Assembly: GCF_023053635.1 (NCBI RefSeq) | Contig: NC_086180.1 | Coordinates: 90,311,447 to 90,375,446, forward strand | Length of the DNA: 64,000 nucleotides | Direction: 5' to 3' | Source: Elgaria multicarinata webbii | Taxonomy: Eukaryota > Chordata > Lepidosauria > Squamata > Anguidae | In this document: piece after piece, positions 21,091-32,465 of the stretch | How positions within the stretch are numbered: position 1 is the first letter of the stretch | Layout of the letters: each line of letters begins with the position of its first letter | The notes under the pieces: model-generated | Database searches by the model: none | The model's input: only the letters and a program-made list of their open reading frames with translations | Told to the model about the DNA's origin: nothing | Program-made: the position numbers and the translations under genes

Positions 21091-22195
21091 CTTTTGTTTC
21101 CCAGCACAGAGAAAAGAGTAAGTTTTTAGAGAGGCTTATATTTGTACCAAGCACTGAGAATTTAGATGCATCCCTGGTGTTAGTTTCAGTCATATTAGAT
21201 ATTGAAAGATGAAAGAAAAAACATTGTTCCAACTAACCAAGCAAACAGCATTTTGCACTGGACAGCTCTTCTACCAGGTAGCTAATATATTATATATAAC
21301 GGCAGGCCAGGCCTATAAAAGAATGTGCAGACTCCTCTCTTGAAAAATAGTATGCCAATAAATAAGATACGTTGAGGGGCTGGGATGTAAAGAAATGTAT
21401 TATATATAAAAGTTTTAGAAGGTTGGAAGAGGTCCAGGAGATAAAGCTCACTAGGAAAGGGGAAAAGGAAAAGAATTTGGAATCTAGCCATACAGAATTG
21501 TGTCCAAGATACTTTTTAAGAGGTGTTTTTTTTTTTACTGCTATCCTTGAAAGTAAGTTTTGTCCTTGGTTGTGAAGTTATCCAGCTAAGTGAAACTGTT
21601 CATGTGACTATTCCAAAGAGGAAAAATATCCACCCGCAAGTTCTTCTAAATGGCATGGAAGTTCTGCAAGAACACATTAGGTGCAGGAATCCAGAAAAGG
21701 TTCAAGCCAGATTCATAGTCACGACAGGTAGGTGCCATTTTGTGGTGGTGCCAACAGCAGTATCTCAAATTCCCAGAGTGAAAGAGAAAATCAGACACAA
21801 ATGGTAGAAAAGAAAAAGACATTGCCATATTGCAGGCAGGGCTAAAGGTGTGCTCTGGGTCTGGAAAGATTATATATGAAAATATAATGTAATGAGTTAA
21901 AGTTTATTGAAGCTTATCGCACACATAGCCTGTTCAGGCATTCTGGCTCTCCTACAATGAGAGGAGTGTGGGGTTCTAAATCATGCAGGCAATGGGGAAA
22001 GGGTAGCAAGCACATCCCCCCTCCTGCTCACGCAAATCTAATCATGTGGTGGCTAGAATGCCTGAACAAACCTAGAGACTAATTCAGATTTGTCATGAGC
22101 ATACAGTCCACAGAGTAATGTCACCAATCCCTGCTCCATGAGGGCGAACCTATATGATACATGTAGCTATATGTATATATGATACATACACCTAT
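21091..22195. other. Intergenic, nothing firmly recognised
   Basis: Short frames only. GCATTCTGGCTCTCCTACA.. near 21940 and CTAGAATGCCTGAACAAACC near 22055 are partly mirrored, which hints at an old inverted-repeat element, but the ends are unclear. A TATATGATACAT-rich patch sits at 22150-22210 beside the CR1 start. Confidence 0.45.
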
Positions 22196-22199
22196 ATGA

Positions 22200-22870
22200 T
22201 ATATGATACCCACCAAACTGAAACTTGGTGGGATGACTCCCATGACTGGAATATAGCAATTGAAGGATATAACTTGTTCAAAAAGAACAGAAGAAATAGA
22301 AAGGGAGGTGGAGTTGCACTATATGTTAAAAATACCAATCCCTGCACAGAAATACAGGCGGATCAGACTGGGAGCCCCGTCGAGAGCGTCTGGATTAAAA
22401 TAAATGGGGCAAGGAATAAAAAGAATATGATAATCGGAGTCTACTACCGACCACCCAATCAAGGAGAAGACGAGGACAAAACTTTTGAGAAACAAATTGC
22501 CAGTGTTTCAAAGAAGTGTGATGTAGTAGTAATGGGGGACTTCAATTACCCTGATATCTGTTGGGAGACCAATACTGCCAAAAGTGGCCCTTCCAAGAAA
22601 TTCCTGACATGTGTGGGTGATAACTTTCTCCTACAGAAAGTGGAGGAAGGAACTAGAGGATCGGCAATCCTTGACTTGATATTGACCAATAGGGATGACT
22701 TAGTGGATAAAGTGGCAGTTACGGGAACTCTGGGGGAAAGTGACCACGTCATACTTGAATTCTTGATTATGAAGGAGACAAAAGTTGAGTGTAGCTATAC
22801 ACGTACTCTGGATTTTAGGAAAGCTGATTTTAATAAACTCAGAACTATGATAAGTAAGGTCCCATGGTAA
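22200..22870 (+). pseudogene. CR1 endonuclease fragment
   Basis: APE-type endonuclease lacking its first part because of 5' truncation. Visible: [56 protein letters not shown] and the terminal SDHVILEF. The frame ends at a TAA (22868), after a tryptophan in the family's linker. Confidence 0.9.
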
Positions 22871-23053
22871 ATAAGCCTAACGAGAAAAGGAGTGCAGGAT
22901 GGGTGGGAGTATTTAAAAAAGGAAATTTTAAAGGCACAGTTACAAACAATTCCAACAAGGAGAAAACATAGAAGACAACAGAGGAAACCAATGTGGCTCC
23001 ACAAAAAGCTTAGAGATGACCTGAAAACAAAAACGGATACATATAGGAAGTGA

Positions 23054-24010
23054 AAGGAAGGCCAGGCTACAAAAGAAGAGTACAGACAAGTGGTGCAGAA
23101 GTGCCGAAATGGCATCAGGAAGGCTAAAGCTGAGAATGAGCTGAGATTAGGGAGGGATGCTAAAAGCAATAAAAAGGCTTTCTTCAGATATGTGAGTAGT
23201 AAAAGACAGAGGAAAGAAATGGTGGTTCAACTGCTTAATGAAGATGGCAAATTGATAACAGATGACAAAGAAAAAGCTGAAGTGCTCAATTCCTACTTTG
23301 CCTCAGTCTTCTCCCAAAAGCGGGTCTATGACCCCCCTGGAAAAAGTGAAGCAGAAGTTGAGGGGGCAGGATTACAGTTTGAGATTGATAAACAAATGGT
23401 CAAAGAACACCTAATTTCCTTGAATGAGTTCAAATCTCCAGGGCCCGATGAACTGCATCCTAGAGTAACGAAGGAGCTAGCGGAAGAACTCTCAGAACCT
23501 TTGTCTATTATCTTTGCAAAATCATGGAAGACGGGTGAGGTGCCGGATGACTGGAGGAGGGCTAACGTTGTCCCTATCTTCAAAAAGGGCACAAAGGAGG
23601 CACCTGGGAACTACAGACCAGTCAGTCTGACATCCATCCCTGGGAAAATTCTGGAGCAGATTATAAAGAAGTCAATCTGTAAACACCTTGAAATCAATGC
23701 AGTGATCACTAGAAGCCAACATGGATTTGTCAAGAACAAGTCCTGTCAGACAAATTTGATCTCAGTTTTTGATAAGGTAACCTCCCTTGTGGACTGTGGG
23801 AATGCTGTGGACATCATATATCTTGACTTCAGCAAAGCTTTTGACAAAGTACCACATGACATTCTGATTAACAAACTAGCTAAAAGTGGGCTAGGTGGAA
23901 CAACTATTAGGTGGATTCACAGTTGGCTACAGAATCAGACTCAAAGAGTACTTATCAATGGAACCTTCTCAAACTGGGGAGAGGCAACGAGTGGGGTACC
24001 GCAGGGCTGA
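23054..24010 (+). pseudogene. CR1 reverse transcriptase, N-terminal half
   Basis: Starts just after the in-frame TGA at 23051 and contains the thumbless N-terminal RT region: NKKAFFRYVSSKRQ, LNSYFASVFS, FKSPGPDELHPR, NYRPVSLTS, QHGFVKNKSC and YLDFSKAFDKVPHD. It ends with GVPQG and a TGA at 24008 where the family has a serine codon (TCA/TGA differ by one base). Confidence 0.92.
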
Positions 24011-24808
24011 GTCATGGGCCCAGTGCTCTTCAACATTTTTATTAATGATTTGGACGAGGAGGTGCAGGGAACGCTGATCAAATTTGCAGATGACACCAAA
24101 TTGGGTGGGATAGCTAATACCCTGGAAGACAGAAACAAACTTCAAAGTGATCTTGATAGGCTGGAGTGCTGGGCTGAAAACAACACGATGAAATTTAATA
24201 GGGATAAATGCCAAGTTCTACATTTAGGAAATAGAAACCAAAGGCACAGTTACAAGATGGGGGATATTTGGCTCAGCAATACTACAAACGAGAAGAATCT
24301 TGGAATTGTTGTAGATTGCAAGCTGAATATGAGCCAACAGTGCGATATGGCTGCAAGAAAGGCCAATGCTATTTGGGGCTGCATTAATAGAAGTATAGCT
24401 TCCAAATCATGTGAGGTACTGGTTCCTCTCTATTCGGCCCTGGTTAGGCCTCATCTAGAGTATTGCATCCAGTTCTGGGCTCCACGATTCAAGAAGGACG
24501 CAAACAAGCTGGAGCGTGTTCAGAGGAGGGCAACCAGGATGATCAGGGGTCTGGAAACAAAGCCCTATGAAGAGAGACTGAAAGAACTGGGCATGTTTAG
24601 CCTGGAGAAGAGAAGATGGAGGGGAGACATGATAGCACTCTTCAAATACTTAAAAGGTTGTCACACAAAGGAGGGCCAGGATCTCTTCTCGATCCTCCCA
24701 GAGTGCAGGACACAGAATAACGGGCTCAAGTTAAAGGAAGCCAGATTCCAGCTGGACATCAGGAAAAACTTCCTGACTGTTAGAGCAGTGCGACAATGGA
24801 ATCAGTGA
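24011..24808 (+). pseudogene. CR1 reverse transcriptase, catalytic and C-terminal half
   Basis: Same frame as the previous part. It carries MGPVLFNIFINDLDE, the catalytic FADDTKLGG, KFNRDKCQVLHLG, KNLGIVVDCKLN, ALVRPHLEYCIQFWAP, KLERVQRRATRMI and the C-terminal LDIRKNFLTVRAVRQWNQ. It ends naturally with TGA at 24806-24808. Confidence 0.92.
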
Positions 24809-24972
24809 CCTAGGGAGGTTGTGGGCTCTCCCACACTAGAGGCCTTCAAGAGGCAGCTGGACAACCATCTGTCAGGGATGCTTTAGGGTGGATTCCTGCA
24901 TTGAGCAGGGGGTTGGACTCGATGGCCTTGTAGGCCCCTTCCAACTCTGCTATTCTATGATTATATGATTCA

Positions 24973-25575
24973 TGTTTTCAAAAGAGCCGTCTTTTTTTGC
25001 AGCTTCTTCAGATGGGGGGGAGGGAATTGAGTTTCCCTACTGTCACTTTGCCTCATGCTACTGTCCCACAGTAGGGACGAACAGCTTCCTCTTCTTTCAC
25101 ACGCTGAAGAAAGTGGAAGCAAACAAAGACCACATGGCACCCACAATGGGTGTTTTTATTGTGCTGGTTTCCCTGCACACAGTAAGAAATGGCAGCACAT
25201 TTCGCTGTAGGAGGAAGAATTGGATTTTCTGGTTTTTTGTGTGCGTTTTTAATGGGAGAATTACCAGAAGGAGCAGGAGGTGCATGGAAAGCAGACAGCG
25301 TTGTGAAAAGGACCCGCGAAAATCTGTGAGTGCCCAGTAGCAAGCGTGCTACAAAATACTTCTCTGATGATCCTCATACACTTAAAGCACCTTAGTAGAT
25401 TTACACCTGGAAATGTATTGTTTGTAGTAGCCTTAAACAGAGAAATTTCTCCAATATATAGGGAAGTAATGAGTCAAGGAAGCCCTCTGTCCCCTTTCCT
25501 TTTGAGTCTGGGATTACAACGACCACAGATATTTATGCAAGTATGGACTTTAAAGGCACCCAAATAGGTATGTTC
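24973..25575. other. Intergenic, nothing recognised
   Basis: No family signature in the short frames on either strand. A small palindrome CTACTGTCCCACAGTAG lies near 25060. Confidence 0.5.
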
Positions 25576-26604
25576 TAGGGCTGTGCATGGACACCCCCCC
25601 TCCAATCCTCTCCGGATCCAGATCTGCACCTTTCGGATCAGGTCCACTCTGCTTCAGGTCGCTCCACCTCCACTCCGCTCTGCTCCGCGGCGGATCCGGA
25701 TCCGGATCTCCATTCTCCCCCCCCCCCCATAGACTTGCATTGCAAATCTAAAACACCTATAACTTTTTTAGTTTTCAAGTTAGAAACATGAAAATGGGCA
25801 CCATGATAGTTTCTAAATAGATACTTAGGTATGGCCACTTTGAAGGAAATGGGATCAACCCCTGATTTTGGGGGAAGTTTCAAAAGATTTTCCCCCATTT
25901 ACAGAAATGCAGTTATCTCTGTCGTTTTTCAAGATACACACATGTAACTGGGCACCATAATAGCTTCCACATAGGACCTTGGGCTTGGCCACTTTGAAGG
26001 AAATCAGATCGTGCCCTGATTTTGGGGGGATTTTAAAACAATATTTCCAACTAACTCCTCCAAACACAGCTCCAGAAAAATACACTCCTCTCTGACCAAA
26101 GTCCTACCCCACAAAGACAAAGAAAGAAAAGTATCTCTGTATGCCTCTGGCTTAGTCCCCCACTCCAACATTGGGATTGGAGGATGCTTCACAAGAGCTG
26201 ATCACTCAGCATGATTGGGAGATGAAGCTGTCTATCAACACCGAAAAAGGCTTCCCCCCTCCTGCTTTTACCCATTAAAAATAAATTCATTGCAACCCAA
26301 CCGCTGAACAGATATTTATGAAAATTGACACAAATGACCCCTAATGATCAATCACTAACCTCAGTAAAATTCAGGGCGCTATCTTTAAAAAGAAGTTATA
26401 GGTGGTTTTTTTGCCCAATACAATCCAATGGAAAAAAACGTTCAAAATGGCAGAGCTCCGGATTGCGGTGAAGCGATCCACAGCAGAGCGATCCACTTCA
26501 CCTCGATCCACAGCTCCGTGGACCCGATTTGGATCTGACCTTAACGGAGGCAGATCGGGCCGCTCCCAATTCGCCAATCCGAATCGGAGTGGAGCACAGC
26601 CCTA
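25576..26604 (+). mobile_element. hAT-like non-autonomous transposon, copy 3 (complete)
   Basis: Begins TAGGGCTGTGCATGGAC and ends GTGGAGCACAGCCCTA, a terminal inverted repeat of about 11 matching bases, flanked by a perfect 8-bp duplication GTATGTTC (25568-25575 and 26605-26612). The CG-rich subterminal blocks, the GGCACCATGATAGTTTC internal phrases and the TTGGGATTGGAGGATGCTTC segment tie it to copies 1 and 2, but the 155-bp array is reduced to about two diverged units (CCCTGATTTTGGGGG at 25861 and 26017). No transposase. Confidence 0.92.
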
Positions 26605-26679
26605 GTATGTTCAATTATGAAACATGGTTAAAAGCAAATACTGGGTTCTTGTATGTGACTTAATGCCAACACAGAGTTT

Positions 26680-26975
26680 ATTTATTTATAAAACGTTTAT
26701 ATCCCGCCCTATATCATTAAGATCTCAGAGCAGTGTACAGATAAAAGCATACAGTATAAAACAGTATATATGCACAGTTAAAAAAAAATTAAATCATGAA
26801 CCAAGTTAAAACAATATATAATTTAAAAGCAGTAAAAGCAGTTAAAACAGTTAAAACAATCTGCTATCTTAGTGTATTTAACCATCAAAGGCTTTGTTAA
26901 AAAGCCATGTTTTTACTTGGTGTCAAAATGACATTAGTGTTGGATCCAGTCGGGCCTCCAAGGGGAGGGCATTCA
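26680..26975 (-). mobile_element. LINE/SINE 3' fragment (reverse)
   Basis: TTTATTTATAAAACGTTTATATCCCGCC, then A-rich AGCAGTTAAAACAGTT repeats and CCATGTTTTTACTTGGTGTC, the inverted 3' region of a dispersed squamate retroelement comparable to the insertion at 20200-20452. Confidence 0.6.
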
Positions 26976-27004
26976 CCCATCTCTACAGACAAGCACTCCC
27001 CACC

Positions 27005-27100
27005 AAAGACGTGATTAGATTGTAAGCCTATGCGGCAGGGTCTTGCTATTTACTGTGTGGTCTGTGCAGCACCATGTCCATCGATGGTGCTATATAAATA

Positions 27101-27133
<33 letters not shown>
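27005..27133 (+). mobile_element. L2 LINE 3' tail with (AAT)n
   Basis: TTAGATTGTAAGCCTATGCG, GCAGGGTCTTGCTATTTACT, GATGGTGCTATATAAATAAA and (AAT)n match the last 120 bases of the L2 at 12800-12927. Severe 5' truncation. Confidence 0.88.
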
Positions 27134-27134
<1 letters not shown>

Positions 27135-27676
27135 CACAAAAGTCGAGGCAAATCGGCACCTACGAATATGCACATCTTAGGGCATTTAAACTGGTGGATC
27201 AGCAAATCTCGAGGGCTGCGTGTTGTGACGAGCAACAGGGAAAGGCGCAGCACAGGTGAGTTATAGAGCCCATATAGATCACCCCCCAGGTGATCAACCA
27301 CAGTCAGAATGAGGGCTAATGGAGGGGGCAGAGTGGCGAAGCCTTAAGTGCTTTTTGCATTCCAGTGGAGGAGGGGCCAGGTGAAAGAGAGGCCCCAAGG
27401 ACAGGTGGCCAAGAAAACACCAAATGTCTTTCACTAACCTGGCTAGAAAATGGCCAAGGATTCCTCCTGGGTGGATCCCTGTTCCAACATCACCAGACCA
27501 GATGCTGCAACTGGGTAGGTTAAAGCGTCCAAGAGAAGGCTGAAAAAAGTTCTTCCCTTAGCACCTTCTGTTGTTGTTTCTCTCCCATGCTGTCAGTGAT
27601 ACAACTTTAAAGTCGAATGAATCTGTCTGTTTTGCTTTCTGTAATGATCACATTTTTTCCAACACAAGTTCATCTT
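27134..27676. other. Intergenic, nothing recognised
   Basis: Mixed-composition sequence without supported gene or repeat. Confidence 0.5.
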
Positions 27677-27681
27677 GTTCC

Positions 27682-27983
27682 TGTTGTCGACTGAATCAGC
27701 TCCCTGTGAGTAGCCACGCGTACAGACAATAGAAACACTCCAGGTGGTTTAAAAGAAAACTTTACTTAGCAACATTTAACATATCCTACGATGGGATGAC
27801 TTGGTTCCCCCATCGTGGTCAGCACACTATGCAGGTGGGTAAAACAGCAGAAAGATGAAGGAAGGAGGAGGGAGGAGACAGGAAGTAGCAAGACAAGCAT
27901 TGTAGCAATCCCCTCCCACCCTGTAGGTGTTTGTTAACCCTTTAGCCTCAGGTCAGTGACCTGTAGCCTGAGTTCTGCTAACA
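27682..27983 (-). mobile_element. Solo LTR
   Basis: A 302-bp block starting TGTTGTCGACTG and ending TGCTAACA, with TG..CA termini and a perfect 5-bp duplication GTTCC on both sides (27677-27681 and 27984-27988). On the minus strand an AAGTAAAGTTTTC stretch near 27760 is where a polyadenylation region would be expected. No internal retroviral sequence remains, so it is a recombined fossil of an LTR retroelement. The 5-bp duplication fits Gypsy or ERV elements; the exact family is unknown. Confidence 0.75.
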
Positions 27984-27988
27984 GTTCC

Positions 27989-28668
27989 ATTTCCACATCA
28001 GTTTGCCAATGTTTTGTTTTAAGTATGCACTAACATTCCCATTTGTTTTTTACCTGCATTTCCACATGATCCAACCTAATTTGCACTTCCCAAAGGAATG
28101 TGTGAACAAGAATCCAATCACCCTTTGGATTTTGCATTCCTCTGAATCTTGTGATGCAGCCCTGCAATCAAGTGGAGATCAGAAAACTCCATCGCAAAAT
28201 CTGGAGAAGTGCAAAACTCAAGGAATAATTGTGCTCCAAATTAGGTGGGCCGATATTAAAATGAGAACCAAGCAAATTCTACCCCCGTCCCTACATAGCT
28301 CAATCCTAACATTTTTCTGTTGCTTGGTGTATGCAACATACAGTTAGAATTAAAGAATTCAGAGCACATATTAGAACTAAGCTGTGGTTACAGTACTACT
28401 GCACAAAAAATTACTTCTGGTCCACCGTCCGCCCCACCCCTCTGCTTTCTATTTTCATTTTCATTTCAGCAGTATACTTTAGGTGGGGCTGGTGGGGGAT
28501 TTGTTTTGTTATTGTACTGAAGAATAACAAGAACTGGGAGTTAGAATTCTTTCCTGACCTACTGCTCATCACCCAGAGACCTAACGGTAAATTCTGATCT
28601 ACCCACTCTGCTATACAATAGTAGTGAAACATCTGAATTGTGAGCAAGAGACTCGTGGGTTCAAAACC
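27989..28668. other. Intergenic, nothing recognised
   Basis: No supported gene or repeat end. The 114-codon frame at 28003 has no family signature. Confidence 0.5.
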
Positions 28669-29935
28669 TTTATAAGAACATCAGCAGAACCATACTGGAT
28701 CTGACCAAAGACCTATCTAGTCCAGCATTCTGTTCAAACAGTGGCCAACCAAATGACAATGGGAGGCTGTCAAGAAGTACATAAATGTTATAGCACCCTC
28801 CCACCTATGTTCTCCAGCACTAGTAGCCACTGATAGCCTTATCCTCCACGCATTTGTCTATTCATAGAATAATAGAATAGTAGAGTTGGGAGGGGCCTAT
28901 AAGTCCAACCCCCTGCTCAGTGCAGGAATCCACCCTAAAGGATACCTGACAGGTGGTTGCCTCTTGAATGCCTCTAGTGTGGGAGAGAGCCCATGGCATC
29001 CCTAGGAAATTGGTTCCGTTGTTGTACTACTCTAACAGTGAGGAAGTTTTTCCTGATATCCAGCCGGAATCTGGCTTCCTGTAAATTGAGCCTATTATTC
29101 TGTGTCCTGCACTCTGGGATGATCGAGGAGAGATCCTGGCCCTCCTTTGTGTGACAACCTCTTAAGTCTTTGAAGAGTGCTCTCATGTCTCCCCTCAATC
29201 TTCTCTTCTCCAGGCTAAACATGCCCAGTTCTTTCAGTCTCTCTTCCTAGGGCTTTGTTTCCAGACCCCACTGATCATCCTGGCGGCCCTCCTCTGAACA
29301 CGCTCCAGCTTGTCTGCGTCCTCCCCCTTTAAAGCCATCACTACATCCTGTGGCAAATTCCAGTTTAACTGTGTAAAGAAGTACTTTATTTTATCTGTCC
29401 TGAATCTCCCACCATTCTTTATGGTATAACCCTGGGTTCTAGTTTTATAAGCGAAGGAGAATAAATTCTCCCTATCTACTTTCTCCACTCCATGAATAAT
29501 AGTATAATCCTCTACCATGTCCCCCCTTACTGTTTTTCTAAGCTAAAAAGACTCAAATGTTGTAACCTTAGGGGAGTTGCTCCAGCCCCTTGATCATTTT
29601 GGTTGCCTCTTACAGTTGCACAATATACTTTTGGGGGTGCAGTGACCAGAACTGGACAGTGTGTTCCAACTTAGTATGGTTGCACAAACAGATTTGTATA
29701 AAGGCATTATGACATTGGCAATTCGAATTTTGATTCCTCTCCTAATGTTTCCCAACATGGAATTTGCCTTTTTCACAGCAGCCACCCACTGCATTGATGT
29801 TTTCATCAAGCTGCCCACCGCTACCCCCGAGATCTATTTCACAGTCAGTCACTGCCAGCTCAGACCCATCCAGCATATAAGTGAAGTTAGGATAAATGTG
29901 TGAAGTTCCATAAAGCAAGCAGAGGCTAGACACTG
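28669..29935 (-). mobile_element. Old CR1 LINE 3' region (outer) with a younger CR1 inside
   Basis: The outer text (reverse) runs AAGAACATCAGCAGAACCAT, CAGTGGCCAACCAAATGAC, TAGCACCCTCCCACCTATGT to about 28860. It resumes at 29326 with CCCTTTAAAGCCATCACTAC, TGAATCTCCCACCATTC, CCTCTACCATGTCCCCCC, CAACATGGAATTTGCCTTTT and CAGCCACCCACTGCAT. The interruption is exact, so the inner element inserted into an already fixed copy. Confidence 0.85.
28861..29325 (-). mobile_element. Younger CR1 3' end nested in older CR1
   Basis: Inverted match to the 3' end of the CR1 at 22200-24972. The minus strand encodes FSLEKRRLRGDMRALFKDLR, ..CHTKEGQDLSS and RLDIRKNFLTVR. It starts (3' tail) with TCATAGAATAATAGAATAGT and is truncated at the KLERVQRRA region. 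Closely similar tails recur at 55962 and 56197. Confidence 0.88.
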
Positions 29936-30285
29936 GCAGGACTCTAGAAGGCCCGCGCTACCTTGTCGGGTGGGGCTGCATCACAGAGAGTTCCGCAGCA
30001 ACCCTGGGCCACCCTACAAGTCAGGACCCTCCAGCTCTGAGGCAAACGCTCAAGGACCTGGTACACCTGCTTTTGAAATATAACTGATGAGGGAGCAAAT
30101 ATCCAGGCATTAAAAATGAGATCTATAGCTTCATCACACCAGCGTTAAACTCTGCAATCACTACGAATTGCATGCAAAGGACTCAGAAATTTTCCAGTTT
30201 ATAATCTGCTTTGACTGTGAAGTACTCCCAGGCATCCTGCTTTAATTGTGCTTCTTAGTCAAAAGAACCGACCTATTTTACTAGC
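29936..30285. other. Intergenic, nothing recognised
   Basis: No gene or repeat that I can support. Confidence 0.5.
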
Positions 30286-30289
30286 CCTT

Positions 30290-30590
30290 TAGGAGTGAAA
30301 CTTTTGTTGTTCTCCGAGCGGCCACTGGGGGCGCAGAAGGATGACTTGATATGTTTAAAGTACAAATTAAATGCTTACATTTGCTTAATTTTTAAAGATA
30401 AAAACATCAAAATTGGCACAGTAATAGATATTAAGGAGGGCTTTAAGCAAACCAAATTTGAATCAAATTGGGTAATCTGTTGATTTTTTATGATTTTTTA
30501 CATTTCTCCCCCTTAAACCCTTTTCCTGGTATGCAAGGGATCTTAGGAGCACCGTTGCCCTGGGTGTGATTTAGCTAACAACAACAACAG
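30290..30590. repeat. Unclassified dispersed repeat candidate
   Basis: GGCCACTGGGGGCGCAGAAG near 30321, ATAAAAACATCAAAATTGGC, ACAGTAATAGATATTAAGG and the ATGATTTTTTACATTTCTCC run. The phrase order (aaaacat gaaa-like, ttggcac, ..atag) resembles the internal blocks of the hAT-like copies (TTAGAAACATGAAAATGGGC at 25782), suggesting a related but distinct element. Ends not resolved. Confidence 0.4.
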
Positions 30591-31130
30591 CTTTATGCTA
30601 TGGGGATAATTCAAGGGAAACAGGTACGTGGGATGAAGCTCCTAGTCTAAGGTCTCAAGTCACTTACAGATGAGGCACACACTATGCAATGGGGTGGGTG
30701 TCACAAGCGCACTCTTTTAAGGAGCAGAAATTGAAAGGTAAGACATTGCCACCTGCTGGCAGAATGGATAAGAGCGTGTAAAAACAAGCCAAGATTTACA
30801 TAAGCAAATAAAGAACAAAGGCTTAATTTGTCTAGGCTAACACATCTAAACCAAAGGGCACTATTCAGTGGTTTCAGATGGGGGCATAATCTCTTTTGTC
30901 GATTGTAGCTGACAGTGAACAAACATGCATCAGCTGGCGCTGGAGTTTAGGCCACAACATTCTTGACCCTCTTGAGTGGAGCCTGCAGGCAATTGTTAGA
31001 GGGCAGCTGGTATTCTTATGACAAAAGAATGTATGGTCAATATTGCAGGCAGTGGTCTGGAAATCATCCTAAATTTGGTGCATGTCAACATTCACCATTT
31101 AATACCAGCAATTTGAGAGGAATCTGGTGA
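30591..31130. other. Intergenic, nothing recognised
   Basis: No supported gene or repeat. Confidence 0.5.
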
Positions 31131-31135
31131 ATGTC

Positions 31136-31190
<55 letters not shown>
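31136..31190 (+). repeat. (AAT)n microsatellite
   Basis: About 18 uninterrupted AAT triplets. Confidence 0.95.
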
Positions 31191-31679
31191 TCATCATCTT
31201 ACTTGCCTCTCCCTCTGGATCCTCTTCCTCTGATACACTGGCGAACACTGAAAACATTCACTAAATCTTGAACATTCACTTTAACATCCATTTCCCCACC
31301 ACCCAGGCATTCAATGGTGATTGTTGACAATCACATTTAAAATCCACAGTTGGGCAATACTTTTATTAGGACCAACCAAAACATCACAAAAGACGGTGCA
31401 AGCTTTTGAGTTCTCCTCTGAAATTCCACAAGCTGCTATAAAATCTTTGTGATCTGCTGACTTACCTCAGCCTGGGCAACTTTTCACTGAGAGAACTTTT
31501 AGTCAACTGGCCTGCCTTTGTGGTATTGGTCCAACCTCAGGTCTAAGCTTTGGACACTTGCAAAGCTGTTGATGTGAGAGCCAAATGAGGGGCGGTATAA
31601 GAGATTCATGGATATATCAACCATTTTTCTTTCTTTTTTTAACACTAAAAAGCAGCAAGGCTGGGTAAACTTTGATCAT

Positions 31680-32195
31680 TATTATTTTTATTTATTTATA
31701 TAGCACCATCAATGTACATGGTGCTGTATAGAGTAAAACAATAAAATAGCAAGACCCTGCCGCATAGGCTTACATTCTAATAAAATCATAGTAAAACAAT
31801 AAGAAGGGGAAGAGAATGCACCAAACAGGCACAGGGTAGAGTAAAACTAACAGTATAAAAGTCAGAACAAAATCAAGTTTTAAAAGCTTTAGGAAAAAGA
31901 AAAGTTTTTAGCTGAGCTTTAAAAGCTGCGATTGAACTTGTAGTTCTCAAATGTTCTGGAAGAGCGTTCCAGGCGTAAGGGGCAGCAGAAGAAAATGGAC
32001 GAAGCCGAGCAAGGGAAGTAGAGACCCTTAGGGAGGCGAGAAACATGGTATCAGAGGAGCAAAGAGCACGAGCGGGACAATAGTGTGAGATGAGAGAGGA
32101 AAGATAGGAAGGAGCTAGACAGTGAAAAGCTTTGTAGGTCAACAGGAGAAGTTTATATTGGATTCTGAAGTAATCAGGGAAGTGGCATGGGGTGG
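31680..32195 (-). mobile_element. L2 LINE 3' end (reverse)
   Basis: On the minus strand: DYFRIQYKLLLLTYKAFHCL, ..APSYLSSLISHYCPARAL, PYAWNALPEHLRTTSSI and FKAQLKTFLFPKAFKT, followed by the L2 3' UTR (AGAATGTAAGCCTATGCGGC) and a (TAA)-like AT tail at 31680. The coding part is open to its natural stop (31873-31875). 5'-truncated copy of the same family as the L2 at 9.6-12.9 kb. Confidence 0.92.
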
Positions 32196-32284
32196 AGTTC
32201 TTCCAGAACTTCTGATTTAAATTCCCATCCACTCCATTGCTGTTACCCATATTATACCTGACAACAACCCCACCCCCCACCCCT

Positions 32285-32465
32285 TTGGTGGCTAAGGCCA
32301 TGGGCCAGTGGCATAGTTCATGTTTTGCATGCAGAAGATGCCAGGTTCAATCCTTGGCATCTCCAGGTAAGGTTAAGAAAGCCTGAAGAGCACCTGTCAG
32401 TTAACACAGGTAGACAGTTCTGAGCTAGAGGGACTACATGTTCTGAATCAGTATCCATATTTCTG
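32285..32465 (+). mobile_element. tRNA-derived SINE
   Basis: GGGCCAGTGGCATAGTTCAT resembles a polymerase III A box region and CCAGGTTCAATCC a B box; between them TTTTGCATGCAGAAGATG. The downstream body (CTCCAGGTAAGG, CTGAGCTAGAGGGAC) matches the SINE at 33125-33320. Confidence 0.75.

Larger units (their letters stand above)
22200..24972 (+). mobile_element. CR1 LINE, 5'-truncated, one reading frame
   Basis: CR1-clade non-LTR element. It starts inside the endonuclease domain ([12 protein letters not shown]), then [30 protein letters not shown] and SDHVILEF. The linker and reverse transcriptase follow: SPGPDELHPRVTKEL, NYRPVSLTSIPGKILE, QHGFVKNKSCQTNLI, YLDFSKAFDKVPH, GVPQG and FADDTKLGG, then the C-terminus (HLEYCIQFWAP, MFSLEKRRWRGDMIALF) to about 24808. 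All parts lie in one frame, interrupted only by stops at 22868-22870, 23051-23053 and 24008-24010, with no frameshift. The 3' UTR ends AACTCTGCTATTCTATGATT plus a partial 8-bp repeat, the hallmark of CR1 tails. Confidence 0.95.
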
